From CAVTPU01 sp963736695 (GTDB lineage: Bacteria > Actinomycetota > Actinomycetes > Mycobacteriales > Micromonosporaceae), in assembly GCA_963736695.1 (NCBI GenBank), contig CAVTPU010000004.1, positions 2,480,001-2,544,000 of the forward strand: 64,000 nt of DNA. The letters run 5' to 3'. Both the position numbers and the translations under genes were made by a program. The stretch's first letter is position 1, and every line of letters begins with the position of its first letter. Positions 33,892-43,308 of this stretch are shown here, one piece after another. A model generated the notes under the pieces. It ran no database searches. It had not been told where the DNA came from and was given only the letters and a program-made list of their open reading frames with translations.

Positions 33892-35421
33892 TCAGGTGCC
33901 GCCGAGTTGGAAGATCGCGACTCCGATCGCGATGACGATGAACAACGCCCCGACGACCTGTGCGGTGACCGCCGCCGACGCGGCCAGTTTCTTTGCCCAC
34001 GACGGGTTGCGCCGGGAGGCTGCCATCGCCAGGGCGAGCAGTTCGTGCCGACGAACGAGCACCTCGTGGCGGCGTTGGCACACCTCGACCCCGGGTTCGG
34101 TCGAGATCGAGACGGCGAGCCGCGCCTGCGCGAGTTGCAGACGGCGCACCGCCCGGGCCCCGGGCCGGCCGAGCCGGGTTCGGGCGTGGCGCCGCGCGGC
34201 GGCCCGGCCCCGAGGCGAGATCAGTGTTGCGATCTCATCGCGGGTGGCGATGCGGTGGTCACCGACGCTGGCGAGCATCGCCGCGTAGTAGTCGGCCTGA
34301 TGCCGTTGCGCCGCGACGACGAGCACCACTCCGACCGCGAGCGCCGGAATTCCCTTGATCAGCATGGCTGCGAGCACTCCGACGATGCCGTAGCCGAAGC
34401 CGTCGGCGAGAAGCGGCGAGTTCCACAGGAAGTGAAACCACCAGGCGCTGCCGCAGAGCGCGGCAGCGACCGCGAACCGCACGAGCCGGGACCGATCTTT
34501 TCGCACCATGGCATAGGCCACGCCGGCCCCGGCGAGGGCGCCGAACAGGGTGTGGCTCCAGAGCCCGCCGAGGAAGCCGCGCAGCAGAAAGGTCATGACG
34601 ACCGGTCCGACTCGGTCGGATCCCGAGCTGACGGCGACGGCGTTCATCGCGAAGACGACGTCTTCGACGACCTGGAAGCCGAGTCCAATGAGCGCCCCAT
34701 AGCCGATTCCATCGACAATATTCTTTATTTGGGTACGGGCAACGAGAGCTATCGCCACCACGCCGAGCACCTTGACCACTTCCTCGACCCCGGCCCCGGC
34801 GATCGCCGGCCCCCATTGCGCGGTGAAGCGCGGCGACACCATGCGGGCGAGCAGATTCGACACCGCCGAACCCCCGGCGATGGCGGCGGAGGTCGCCACC
34901 ACCCCGCCCCACGCGAACGCGACCACCCGCAGCCCCACCGATTCCCGCTCCAGATAGTCCACTGTGCGCACCAACAGCACGAACGGCACGGCATAGGCGG
35001 TGAACAGCACGATCGCGGTCACCGCCGCGACCGGAAAGACGACAAAGAACTTCCCCAGCACCTGGGCGATCCGGATGCCTCCGATGACGAGCAGGATCGC
35101 CAGCATCCAGGCGGCCGGGTTGGCGATGCCGCGCCGGGGCGGCCCCCGTTCCTCGGCTGGGGGTCTCGAGCTGGTAGGTCGCGAGCTCGCGACCTCCGAT
35201 GGGGAGGCGGTCACGTGCGCTTGCCCGATGAAGTGCGCCGGCTCCGGCTGCGGCGGTTGTGCGGACCTGCTCGGAGCCTGCGGACGCCTCGCCTGAGCAG
35301 GCACCATCCGCTGCCCCCGCCAACGCCAACGAATCGGGCCGCGCCAACGGATTCGCCCGCGCCAACGGATGGCTCGGCGCCAGCCCCGCCGAGCTCCGTC
35401 GCGTTCCGCCTCGCCCGCCAT
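33892..35421 (-). CDS. PrsW-family intramembrane metalloprotease
   Basis: Polytopic protein of 509 residues. The three PrsW motifs are visible: GVEEVVKVLGV (EExxK), VVEDVVFAMNAV (the second Glu motif) and LWSHTLFGALAGAGVA with the conserved His. PrsW cleaves anti-sigma factors in Bacillus; the substrate here is unknown. The N-terminus is unusual, with a Trp/Arg-rich repeat (RWRGRIRWRGPIRWRWRG, about 19-36) and a Pro-rich linker before the first helix. The ATG at 35421 overlaps the stop of the upstream gene (TGATG), implying coupling; an internal ATG at 35307 would omit the Trp/Arg repeat. Confidence 0.88.
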   Translation of the reverse strand: MAGEAERDGARRGWRRAIRWRGRIRWRGPIRWRWRGQRMVPAQARRPQAPSRSAQPPQPEPAHFIGQAHVTASPSEVASSRPTSSRPPAEERGPPRRGIANPAAWMLAILLVIGGIRIAQVLGKFFVVFPVAAVTAIVLFTAYAVPFVLLVRTVDYLERESVGLRVVAFAWGGVVATSAAIAGGSAVSNLLARMVSPRFTAQWGPAIAGAGVEEVVKVLGVVAIALVARTQIKNIVDGIGYGALIGLGFQVVEDVVFAMNAVAVSSGSDRVGPVVMTFLLRGFLGGLWSHTLFGALAGAGVAYAMVRKDRSRLVRFAVAAALCGSAWWFHFLWNSPLLADGFGYGIVGVLAAMLIKGIPALAVGVVLVVAAQRHQADYYAAMLASVGDHRIATRDEIATLISPRGRAAARRHARTRLGRPGARAVRRLQLAQARLAVSISTEPGVEVCQRRHEVLVRRHELLALAMAASRRNPSWAKKLAASAAVTAQVVGALFIVIAIGVAIFQLGGT

Positions 35422-35984
35422 CACGATTCCCGGAAGGCGATGCTGCGCACCGTCGCGTCGATCGCCACCGCCTGCCTGCGCAGTTGTTCGCCGGAGCCGC
35501 CGATGGTGAGCTCCACCGCCTGCTCGTCCGCGACGAAGACCATGTATTCGCCGATCCGGCCAGGTGAACTGAACCAGCCGCGCAGCCCGGCGACCCCGTC
35601 CCGGGTGCTGGTGGAGCGTTCCTTGCCGGTCACCTGATAGCCCGCCATGTTTGTGATCTTGGACCGGAGCTGATCGGCGGCGTCCGCCAGACTGCCCAGA
35701 TGGGGGCGCACCATGATCGCCAAGCGGAGCCCGTGGGCCTGAAACAGCGCCGACCCACGTTGATCACCGGGGCGGGTGCGGGTCACGTCAACCGACGCGC
35801 CGGTCGGCGGCACCATCGTCACCGTTCCGCCGACCGCATAGGGCTCGCCGGCGACCACCGGACGAACAGCGGGCAGGCTGCGGTCGATGAGTGGCAACCC
35901 GTACGAGATGAATGCGAGTATCGCCACAACGGCCAGGCTGCCCCACGCGTTGCGCAGCACCCTCCCAGCCCGGGTGTGGCCCAT
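35421..35984 (-). CDS. Membrane-anchored hypothetical protein coupled to the PrsW homologue
   Basis: Protein of 187 residues with one N-terminal membrane helix (LAVVAILAFISYGLPLI, about 17-33) and an extracellular domain of about 150 residues (for example GYQVTGKERSTSTRDGVAGLRGWFSS). Its stop overlaps the start of the PrsW-type gene by one base. It could be a substrate or partner of the protease, inferred from gene order alone. No recognised family. Confidence 0.72.
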   Translation of the reverse strand: MGHTRAGRVLRNAWGSLAVVAILAFISYGLPLIDRSLPAVRPVVAGEPYAVGGTVTMVPPTGASVDVTRTRPGDQRGSALFQAHGLRLAIMVRPHLGSLADAADQLRSKITNMAGYQVTGKERSTSTRDGVAGLRGWFSSPGRIGEYMVFVADEQAVELTIGGSGEQLRRQAVAIDATVRSIAFRES

Positions 35985-36065
35985 GAATTCACGCTAGCAA
36001 GCAGTCTGCGGCCCGGGGCGGGTTCTCTCCCGAACAGGCAACTGAGCGCCGCCGGACGCCTGTTG

Positions 36066-36659
36066 TCAGAGCGCTCGGCGCCCCTCGAATGCTCGACCAA
36101 GGGTGATCTCGTCGGCGTATTCGAGGTCGCCACCGACCGGCAGGCCGCTCGCGAGCCGGGTAACGGTGATGCCCATGGGTTTGACCAGCAGGGCCAGATA
36201 GGTCGCGGTGGCCTCTCCCTCGGTGTTGGGATCAGTGGCGATGATCAACTCGCGTACGGTCCCATCACTCAGCCGGGTCATCAGCTCCCGAATGCGAAGA
36301 TTGTCCGGGCCAATGCCGTCTAACGGATTGATCGCCCCGCCGAGCACGTGATAGCGCCCGCGGAACTCCCCGGTCTTCTCGATCGCGACGATGTCCTTCG
36401 GCTCCTCAACCACGCAGACCTTCTCGCCCGATCGGCGCGGATCGCGGCAGATGCGGCACTGCTCAGACTCGGCCACGTTGAAGCAGACCGAACAGAACCG
36501 CACCTGATCCTTGACCCGCTGCAGAGCGGTGGCCAGCCGAGCGACCTCCGCCGGGTCGCTCTGAAGAAGGAAGAAGGCGATGCGTTGGGCACTCTTCGGG
36601 CCGACGCCCGGCAGTCGCCCCAGTTCGTCGATGAGATCTTGAATCGCGCCTTCGTACAT
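36066..36659 (-). CDS. recR: Recombination protein RecR
   Basis: RecFOR pathway factor of 197 residues, normal length. LPGVGPKSAQRIAFFLL is the helix-hairpin-helix; CSVCFNVAESEQCRIC is the four-Cys zinc finger; VCVVEEPKDIVAIEKTG begins the Toprim domain, followed by HVLGGAINPLDGIGPDNLRI. It lies nine bases from ybaB and close to dnaX, the classic order. Confidence 0.97.
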   Translation of the reverse strand: MYEGAIQDLIDELGRLPGVGPKSAQRIAFFLLQSDPAEVARLATALQRVKDQVRFCSVCFNVAESEQCRICRDPRRSGEKVCVVEEPKDIVAIEKTGEFRGRYHVLGGAINPLDGIGPDNLRIRELMTRLSDGTVRELIIATDPNTEGEATATYLALLVKPMGITVTRLASGLPVGGDLEYADEITLGRAFEGRRAL

Positions 36660-36667
36660 AAGTTTCT

Positions 36668-37003
36668 CTACAGCCCCAGACCGCCGCCGAGCCCACCAAG
36701 CCCGGCGCTGAGCGGCCCCATCTTCGCCTCGGTCAGCTCTCGGGCCGTGGCGGTGGCATTAGTGAAGGCGGCGAAGACGAGGTCCTCCAACGTCTCGACG
36801 TCATCGGGATCCATCACCTTTGCATCGATCTTTACCGATCGCAGATCGCCGGACGCGGTCATGGTGACTGTCACCAGCCCACCGCCCGCAGCACCACTCA
36901 CCTCGGTCTCGGCAAGCTCCGCCTGCGCCGCGGCAAGCTGCTGCTGCATCTTCTGGGCCTGCTTCATGAGCTGTTGCAGGTTGGGTTGTCCGCCTGGCCG
37001 CAT
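36668..37003 (-). CDS. YbaB/EbfC nucleoid-associated protein
   Basis: DNA-binding protein of 111 residues encoded between dnaX and recR. NLQQLMKQAQKMQQQLAAAQAEL is the family helix, followed by the TVTMTASGDLRSVKID sheet. It ends in an unusual Gly/Leu tail (LSAGLGGLGGGLGL). The ATG at 37003 is chosen over a longer open frame to 37075. Confidence 0.95.
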   Translation of the reverse strand: MRPGGQPNLQQLMKQAQKMQQQLAAAQAELAETEVSGAAGGGLVTVTMTASGDLRSVKIDAKVMDPDDVETLEDLVFAAFTNATATARELTEAKMGPLSAGLGGLGGGLGL

Positions 37004-37098
37004 GACACTGACTCCTCGGATCGCATCACAACGATGTCTCTGGCCCACCCGTAGGCTCCGCCGCGCGGGGTCCATATTTCGGCTCCGCGCTGGTGAGC

Positions 37099-39215
37099 CT
37101 AACCGGCGACTCGATCGCCGATCGGTTCCGCCCCTAGCCGTTCGGCGAGCAGCCGAACGGCCTGCTGCTCGCTGGTCGGCGCCGCACTCGACTCCACCAC
37201 CTCGTCGAGCGGTTCATCCCCTGGGTCGAACCCGTCGAACCCGGCGCCACCGACGGCCCCACCGTCAGGCATTGGCGCCGGCGTGTTCACCGTTTCGACC
37301 GCGACCCGGGCTGGTCGAGCGGCGGATGCCGCAGAGGTTCGCGGTGACGGCGCTTGCGGTGACGGGGCCTGCGGTGACGGGCCTGCGGTGACGCGTCTGG
37401 GCGGGGCCCGCCGCCAGGGCGCGCGGTCTCCGGCCAGTCGGTGCTGCGGGTGACGCTTGAGCGCGCCTCGGGCCGAGACTGAGTCGGAACGGCCCTGGGC
37501 CGTTCGACGGTGGCTGATGCCCCGCTGCTTGGCGTGCCAGAACCGGCCAGGTGAGAACCGGCCGCACTGTCGGCGCCGAGCTCTGCCCGCACCCGCCACG
37601 ATCCGGGAAGCACCTCGCGCATCGCCTCCGCCAACAGATCCGCCTGCGAGTCGAACATGTTGGCGTGCACCGAATGCTGAAAGGCCAACACCACGAGGTC
37701 GCCCTGCACGTCGCGCACCGCAGCTTCGCGGATCACCGCCGCCGCCTTGGCGCTGCGCCCGCGCACGGCCGCGAGTACGTTCTCCCACGCCGCGCGCACG
37801 GCATCCGCGCCACGCTCGCCCGATGGCCCCGCCGAGGGCCCTGCTGACGGGCCGGGCGACGCAGTCGGGGCCACTGGCAGAGCCGCGGACGGCGCAGCCG
37901 GCATCGCCGGTGCTGCAGGAATGGGTGGCGCAGGTGCTCGCGCCGGCACGGGAGTCACAGCAGCGGTGGCCGCTGGGTCCGGCACGGCGGCGCGTGCCGG
38001 CGGCGCGGAGACGGTCGGCGCGGAAAGGGGCGACACCGAGACGGTCAACTCGCCGGATGCGAGACGTTGTTCCATCCGTTCCAACCGCTGCAGCATCGCG
38101 ACGTGTGAGTCGTCGGCCCCTGGCAGCAGCATCCGGGCGATGATGAGCTCTAGCAACAACCGGGGCGACGTCGTGCCACGCATCTCGGTGAGTCCACTGT
38201 GGGCGATGTCGGCGAGCCGGGACAGGGTCGCCGGCCCGAGACTGCGTGCCTGCGCCGTCATCCGCTCCAGTTGATCGGCTGGGCCGTCGATGAGTCCGTT
38301 CGTCGCCGCAGCCGGCACCTGTTGCAGCACGATGAGGTCGCGCAGTCGGTCAAGCAAGTCGCTGGTGAATCGGCGAGTGTCATGACCCGCGTCCGAGACC
38401 CGGTCGATAGTGGCGAACGCGGCCGCACCGTCGCCGACCGCGAGCGCCTCGGTCATCTCGTCAATGAGCGCCACATCGGTCACCCCGAGCAGAGCCACCG
38501 CCCGGGCATAGGTCACACCGTCTGGCCCGGCCCCGGCGATGAGCTGATCGAGCACGGAGAGCGAGTCACGGACGGACCCGCCGCCGGCCCGCACCACCAA
38601 GGGAAAGACTGCGGGATCGACCGCGACTCCCTCCGAGTCGCACATCTGCTCCAGAAAGGGTCGCAGCACTCCCGGGGGGATGAGCCGGAACGGATAGTGA
38701 TGGGTGCGGGACCGAATGGTGCCGAGGACCTTCTCCGGTTCGGTGGTCGCGAATATGAAGGTCACATATTCCGGCGGTTCTTCGACCAACTTGAGCAACG
38801 CGTTGAAGCCCTGGGTCGAGACCATGTGGGCCTCGTCGATGACATAGACCTTGAACCGGCTCGCGACCGGTGCAAAGAAGGCCCGTTCGCGCAGTTCCCT
38901 CGCGTCATCGACGCCACCGTGGCTGGCCGCGTCGATCTCAATGACGTCAACCGAACCAGGCCCGTCGGGGGCGAGCGCCAGGCATGAGTCGCACACACCG
39001 CACGGGTCGGGGGTCGGCCCCTGTGCGCAGTTGAGAGAGCGGGCCAGAATGCGCGCCGACGATGTTTTCCCGCAACCACGCGGGCCGGACAGGAGATAGG
39101 CGTGGTGCAGCCGACCGGCACGCAGTGCCTGCGTCAGTGGTTCGGTGACCTGCTCCTGCCCGATCACCTCGGCGAACGTACGTGGCCGGTATTTGCGGTA
39201 GAGCGCGAGCGCCAC
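37099..39215 (-). CDS. dnaX: DNA polymerase III subunit gamma/tau, frameshifted in its linker
   Basis: Clamp-loader ATPase. Walker A is GPRGCGKTSSAR, the zinc module is CAQGPTPDPCGVCDSC, and VYVIDEAHM is Walker B. After the AAA+ region a long Pro/Ala linker leads to a C-terminal tail. One frame ends at 37287 in Arg/His-rich nonsense; the other carries a plausible conserved end (GFDPGDEPLDEVVE through TSEQQAVRLLAERLG) and stops at 37099. The switch is at 37379-37382, where one copy of a 15-base repeat has lost a G. Restoring it gives PSPQA repeats. I chose the GTG at 39215 (VALALYRKYRP, the normal N-terminus); an open frame exists to 39326. Confidence 0.93.
37341..37394. repeat. 15-base tandem repeat with one 14-base copy inside dnaX
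   Basis: Four copies of GCGGTGACGG-type units begin at 37341, 37356, 37371 and 37385; the first two steps are 15 bases and the last only 14. In coding sense a 15-base step encodes PSPQA, so the short copy changes frame. Repeat slippage or a base-calling error would explain it. Confidence 0.75.
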
Positions 39216-39388
39216 TCCCCTCACCGCCTCTCCGCTGTCGCTGGTGTCACGTAGCGACCACCGTACCCCGACCGGGGTGGGCTCCGCGTCAGGCGCCGAC
39301 CGGCCGCCCGTACCTGTCTCGAACATTGTGATGACGTCCGGTTAGCCCACGACTGCGATGGTGTGTCTGTCCTCGTGAAAGGAGTGCC

Positions 39389-39712
39389 ATGCGCAGATTC
39401 CCGGCACTGGTGGTGGCCGCGTTCGCGGTCGCGGGTGTGCTGGCGGTGGCCGGATGCGGCCATCGGGCCCAGCGGATCGATCCCGCCCCAGCCGCCAACC
39501 AGAACCAGCAGGTGGACCAAGCCGGCACATCCGGTGACGCCGGCTCACCGTCGGGCGGTGGCGCCGCTGGCGGCGGAACGGGAGCGAATCCGCCTGGCGC
39601 GGGCATCGACCCGGCGGCCGTTGACGGCGAACTCAACAACCTTGACGCCGAACTCGCAGACGTCGATTCAGACCTGGCTTCGGTCGATGCCAGCCCAGAA
39701 GACTCGGACTGA
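39389..39712 (+). CDS. Small lipoprotein
   Basis: Protein of 107 residues. Signal peptide with lipobox AVAGC (Cys near 23), then an Asn/Gln/Gly-rich region and an acidic helical C-terminus (VDGELNNLDAELADVDSDLASVDA). The ATG at 39389 has AAAGGAG. It is followed 14 bases later by another secreted protein, probably in the same operon. Function unknown. Confidence 0.75.
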   Translation: MRRFPALVVAAFAVAGVLAVAGCGHRAQRIDPAPAANQNQQVDQAGTSGDAGSPSGGGAAGGGTGANPPGAGIDPAAVDGELNNLDAELADVDSDLASVDASPEDSD

Positions 39713-39726
39713 GGAGAAGCACACCC

Positions 39727-40449
39727 ATGAAAAACATCATTCGGAGGGTTGCCACGGTCGTGGCCGCCGCCGCGATGTCGACGCTCGCAGTGGTCGCCGT
39801 CAGCGCTCCGGCCCAAGCCGCCGACGACCCGGCTGCGCTCGGTCGGGCCAAGACCGAGGTGACCAAGCGCATCGACCTGCGTCTGGCCGCTCTGGGCCGA
39901 GCCGATACCCGGCTCCCTCAGGCCAAGCGCCTCACCGACGCGCACGAGGCAACCCTGCACGACTTGATCGCCAAAGACACGTCGGGCCTGACCGCGCTCA
40001 AGACCAAGGTGGCCGGTGAGACCACCGTCGCCGCGGTGCGTGCTGACGCCAAGAGCATGGTCGTCGACTATCGCATCTTCATGTTGGTCGGCCCGCAGGT
40101 GCGGCTGACGATCGTCGGCGACCGCGAGGCTTATGCGATCACCCGTCTCCAAGGCGTCCACGACAAGCTCGCCGAGCAGGTCGCGAAGGCGAAGGCCGCC
40201 GGCAAGAACACCGCCGAGGCTGAGCAGGACCTCGCCGACATGCAGGCCGACCTCACCAAGGCGACGTCTGACATCAACGGTCAGGTCAACACTCTGCTCG
40301 GGATGCAGCCGAGTCCGGAGGCCAACACGCTCAAGGCGCAGGTGACCTCTGTGCGTCGGGCGCTCGGGGCTGGCAAGGCCGATCTGCGTGCGGCGGTGGG
40401 CGAGGCACGTCAGGTGCGCAAGTTCCTGAAGTCGGTCGCCGGGGCCTAA
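39727..40449 (+). CDS. Secreted helical protein
   Basis: Protein of 240 residues. Signal peptide MKNIIRRVATVVAAAAMSTLAVVAVSAPAQAA with AQA cleavage site; the rest is almost entirely amphipathic helix and coiled-coil-like (LAEQVAKAKAAGKNTAEAEQDLADMQADL). No Cys, no catalytic motif. Similar secreted helical proteins occur across actinomycetes without known function. Followed by a strong terminator. Confidence 0.75.
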   Translation: MKNIIRRVATVVAAAAMSTLAVVAVSAPAQAADDPAALGRAKTEVTKRIDLRLAALGRADTRLPQAKRLTDAHEATLHDLIAKDTSGLTALKTKVAGETTVAAVRADAKSMVVDYRIFMLVGPQVRLTIVGDREAYAITRLQGVHDKLAEQVAKAKAAGKNTAEAEQDLADMQADLTKATSDINGQVNTLLGMQPSPEANTLKAQVTSVRRALGAGKADLRAAVGEARQVRKFLKSVAGA

Positions 40450-40467
40450 GGCTTTACACCTCCCTCA

Positions 40468-40519
40468 GAGTCGCCCTTCCCCGGTCGTTCGTGCCATCGC
40501 GGCCGGGGGAGGGCGACTC
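40468..40519 (+). terminator. Hairpin terminator after the secreted-protein operon
   Basis: Arms 40468-40484 and 40503-40519 pair over 17 bases with one G-U, around an 18-base loop, 19 bases after the stop codon. Confidence 0.75.
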
Positions 40520-40574
40520 GCGTCGCCTGCCCTATTTGTCCCGATACGTGGTATACCGCCCGTATGATGACTGC

Positions 40575-42176
40575 GTGTCGTTCCGTCCGTTCCGTGGCAC
40601 GGCGGTCACGACCGCAGCCATCGTGGCGGCGGCGGTCTCGACCGCTTTCATGCCGCCAGCCCACACCGCCTCCGCAGCACCGATCACCCAGACCGCACGG
40701 TTCGCCACCCAGGGCTGGGTCGGCACCACCCACGCAAGCGCGACGCTGCGGCGGTGCCCCACCCCCGCCGCGTGCGCGACCAGCGACGGATCCGACGGAG
40801 TCGCCACGCACATCGTCACCGCGTCAACCGACATCCTCACCATTCCCGCCCAGGCGCGGATCGACTGGGCCGGCCTCTATTGGGCGACCACCGCCACCGC
40901 CACCGACCCGATCTCGAGCCACGCCACGATCACGTTCGATGGCAGCGACGCGACAAGTGTGACGGCCCTGTCCGTCAGCCGCGCGCCGTCGGCCACGGGC
41001 GGCGCCAGTCACCAGGCCTTCGCCGACATCAGCACGCTGCTGCGTCCATTCGGTCAACGCTCCGACGCGGTCCAACTCCTCACGGAGGTCAGTGACGCCG
41101 AGGTTGGTGCCCCAGAAGGTGGCATCCCGCCCGAAACCCCCACCGCCGAGCCCACGCCCATGCCCGACCCCGCACCGACCGAACCAGTCGCGCCGGCCAC
41201 GGTCGCGAGTTGGGCGATCGTCGCCGCCTATTCGTTCGTCGACGGTCCGGACCCCGTCTTCGCCCCGACCTATTCCGCCATCTCTATCCACGACGGCATC
41301 GGCGCAACCAGCACCGGCTCCGTCGAGCTGATCCGCGTCGGTTCAGCCCCCACGGCGGGCCCTACCTCGGCCACCGTCGCCGCGACCCCGGCCGCTACCC
41401 CGAGGGCCACCCCGGCCGCCGGAGCGCCGGTCGGCACTGTGGAGGCTGCACTGCTCACGTCAGGCGCACCCATGGCGCTGCGGGTCGGCCGCGCGACGGC
41501 CCGCCCCGACACCACACGTCCCGGCGGATACCACTGGCTCACCGCGCCGCTTCCTCCCGCGGCGACACCAGGCCCCACGATCGCCTCGGCCGGACTGCCG
41601 TCGGGTCGACTCACCGTCGTCGCGGCCGTGGTGACAGTCCGGCGCCCGATGTCGGTGCACATCGATCTCACACTCACGGCCGCGATCACCCCCGACCTGG
41701 TGCGTGTGGGCGAGGGCTCCCGCCTCGTGCTCACCCTGCGCAATGACGCCGACGTCGCGGCCACCAAGGTCGAGGTCACCGCGAGCCTGCCTGCGGGCAC
41801 CACGCTCATCGCTCCGGTCGCCGATTATGACCACACCACGGGTGTGTGGCGGGTCGGCCACGTCGCGGCCGACGCGACCGCGACCTTGATTCTGCGCGTA
41901 CGGGTAGATCGGCCCGGCCCTCTGACCAGCTCGGCTGAGGTGACGGCGGCGTCGCTGCCCGACGTCGACTCGACTCCCGGCGATCGCGTCACCACTCAAG
42001 ACGATCAAGCCGGGCTCACATTCACCGGCGCAACCCCTGCGGCTGCGGGAGCGGCGGCAGCCGGCGACGTCCACGATGGAGGTTGGCCACGGCTGCAGCC
42101 AGCACTACTATTCGGCATCGGGTTGTGTCTGCTGGGTCTGCTCATGCTCCTGGTGGCGTTGCTCCGCCACCCCTGA
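40575..42176 (+). CDS. Cell-surface protein with DUF11-like repeat domain
   Basis: Protein of 533 residues. Signal peptide near residues 10-35 (TTAAIVAAAVSTAFMPP), a large Thr/Ala/Pro-rich extracellular region, a DUF11-type beta-sandwich near 390-470 (VRVGEGSRLVLTLRNDADVAATKVEVTASLPAG), then a C-terminal membrane helix (LLFGIGLCLLGLLMLLVALL) and a short basic end. DUF11 domains are found in adhesins and spore or cell-wall proteins. The GTG at 40575 was chosen as it precedes the signal peptide; the ribosome site is weak. Confidence 0.75.
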   Translation: MSFRPFRGTAVTTAAIVAAAVSTAFMPPAHTASAAPITQTARFATQGWVGTTHASATLRRCPTPAACATSDGSDGVATHIVTASTDILTIPAQARIDWAGLYWATTATATDPISSHATITFDGSDATSVTALSVSRAPSATGGASHQAFADISTLLRPFGQRSDAVQLLTEVSDAEVGAPEGGIPPETPTAEPTPMPDPAPTEPVAPATVASWAIVAAYSFVDGPDPVFAPTYSAISIHDGIGATSTGSVELIRVGSAPTAGPTSATVAATPAATPRATPAAGAPVGTVEAALLTSGAPMALRVGRATARPDTTRPGGYHWLTAPLPPAATPGPTIASAGLPSGRLTVVAAVVTVRRPMSVHIDLTLTAAITPDLVRVGEGSRLVLTLRNDADVAATKVEVTASLPAGTTLIAPVADYDHTTGVWRVGHVAADATATLILRVRVDRPGPLTSSAEVTAASLPDVDSTPGDRVTTQDDQAGLTFTGATPAAAGAAAAGDVHDGGWPRLQPALLFGIGLCLLGLLMLLVALLRHP

Positions 42177-42208
42177 CTCCGCCACTCCTGGGGCCGGGTC
42201 CCACACGT

Positions 42209-42303
42209 GAAGGCCCCTCGTGCACCCGTCAGAGCTCGCTTATCCTTGCTGCCTTCCGGCCCTGGGGAGGTTCACGAGATGCACGCCGCACGAGGGGTTG
42301 CCC
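42209..42303 (-). ncRNA. ffs: Signal recognition particle RNA (small bacterial type, 4.5S-like)
   Basis: Read on the minus strand, the sequence contains the conserved apical domain CCAGGGCCGGAAGGCAGCA, and the ends pair (CCCCTCGTGC with GCACGAGGGG) into the long hairpin. This is the Ffh-binding RNA. It lies near tRNA-Ser and dnaX, as in other actinomycetes. End positions are approximate. Confidence 0.9.
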
Positions 42304-42354
42304 CACACGATACCCGAGTGCGCGCTCGGCGCCGGCTTGGGTATCCTGGCCGAC

Positions 42355-42442
42355 GGAGGATTCGCCTAGAGGCCTAGGGCGCACGCTTGGAAAGCGTGTT
42401 GGGATAAAACCCTCACGAGTTCGAATCTCGTATCCTCCGCCA
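42355..42442 (+). tRNA. tRNA-Ser (GGA anticodon)
   Basis: Acceptor arms GGAGGAT and ATCCTCC pair; anticodon loop CTTGGAAAG gives GGA; a long variable arm and the T-loop GTTCGAATC are present; CCA is encoded. It reads UCC/UCU serine codons. Confidence 0.95.
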
Positions 42443-42504
42443 CCTGACCAGGCAAAACGCCGGGACGCCAGTCTCGCTCGACGTGCAGCTTGGGCACCCC
42501 GGGA

Positions 42505-42924
42505 TCAGAGAGAGCCCTTCGGGGCTACCCATTCGGTTGGCTGATTCGTCACCGACGAGATCCGGTCATAGTCGGCGTCGTAGTGCAGCACGGTTGCCCC
42601 TGCCAACTCGGCTGTGGCGGCGATGATGAGGTCAGGCAACCGAAACTGGCGATGCTGACTGGCCGATGCGAGCATGCGATGAACCTCCAACGCGCGGCTC
42701 ATCGCGTCAGCCGTCACATCAATCCACCGTTGCCCATGCATAGCGCCCCAGAGAACCTCGTAGGACTTCGGATCCGGTGCGTTGTTGAGATATTCAAGCG
42801 TCGTCATCTGACAGGCGGCAAGGCGCCCCTCCACCAACAGGCTCTCAAACCGGCGTCGCACCCCAGGATGCCGGCTTTGCAGAACATAGACCGACGTGTC
42901 GGCGAGATAGACGCTGCCTGCCAT
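42505..42924 (-). CDS. PIN-domain ribonuclease toxin (VapC family)
   Basis: Protein of 139 residues. YLADTSVYVL provides the first acidic residue of the PIN site; LEYLN and LRLPDLIIAATA-like FRLPDLIIAATAELAGATVLHYDADYDRI provide the rest. VapC toxins cleave tRNA or rRNA. The ATG at 42924 overlaps the antitoxin stop (TGATG). It sits 62 bases after a tRNA-Ser gene, a common place for mobile toxin-antitoxin pairs. Confidence 0.92.
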   Translation of the reverse strand: MAGSVYLADTSVYVLQSRHPGVRRRFESLLVEGRLAACQMTTLEYLNNAPDPKSYEVLWGAMHGQRWIDVTADAMSRALEVHRMLASASQHRQFRLPDLIIAATAELAGATVLHYDADYDRISSVTNQPTEWVAPKGSL

Positions 42925-43178
42925 CACGCCGCTTCGGCACTGCGGGCGTCCGCTTCGAGAGAAGACAGGTCGCGCCCACCGCCGTAGCCCCACGCATCGC
43001 TGGCGCCGTCAAAGTCCATCGCGACACTGTCGAACGCGGCAACAATGTCCCGTGCCGTCCGGCGGATCGCGAACGCATGCAACGCCGCGTTGATCGTGGC
43101 GACCTTCGTATCCGTACCAAGCTCATCACGAGCCGCGTCAAGCCACTCGTCGTTCACGTCCACTGTTATGCGCCCCAT
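42924..43178 (-). CDS. VapB-type antitoxin
   Basis: Protein of 84 residues. The N-terminus MGRITVDVNDEWLDAARDELGTDTKVATINAALHAFA is a ribbon-helix-helix DNA-binding domain; the C-terminal tail (SDAWGYGGGRDLSSLEADAR) should occupy the toxin groove. It precedes and overlaps vapC, as in autoregulated operons. Confidence 0.9.
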   Translation of the reverse strand: MGRITVDVNDEWLDAARDELGTDTKVATINAALHAFAIRRTARDIVAAFDSVAMDFDGASDAWGYGGGRDLSSLEADARSAEAA

Positions 43179-43308
43179 GCCGGCGATCGTACACCAGAAA
43201 CTGCGTCACTTGACACCAAGGCATCACCTATGGCCTCACCAGATCTCTGACAGTCGCGGTGCGCTATCACGTGATCAGCACCCACCACGCGCGACGTTTG
43301 CCCACCAG

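Noticed and set aside
37287..37378. Premature dnaX end as a genuine gamma-like product
   Set aside because: Both ends are of similar length and the first is composition nonsense; indel in a repeat is simpler, though kept as a finding for checking.
42201..42310. Inverted repeat near 42.2 kb as a terminator of the DUF11 protein
   Set aside because: The sequence contains the conserved SRP RNA apical domain on the minus strand, so it is better explained as ffs.
42505..43178. vapBC next to tRNA-Ser as the edge of an integrated island
   Set aside because: No integrase, no repeat of the tRNA 3' end was found in the following sequence, and flanking genes are ordinary core genes.
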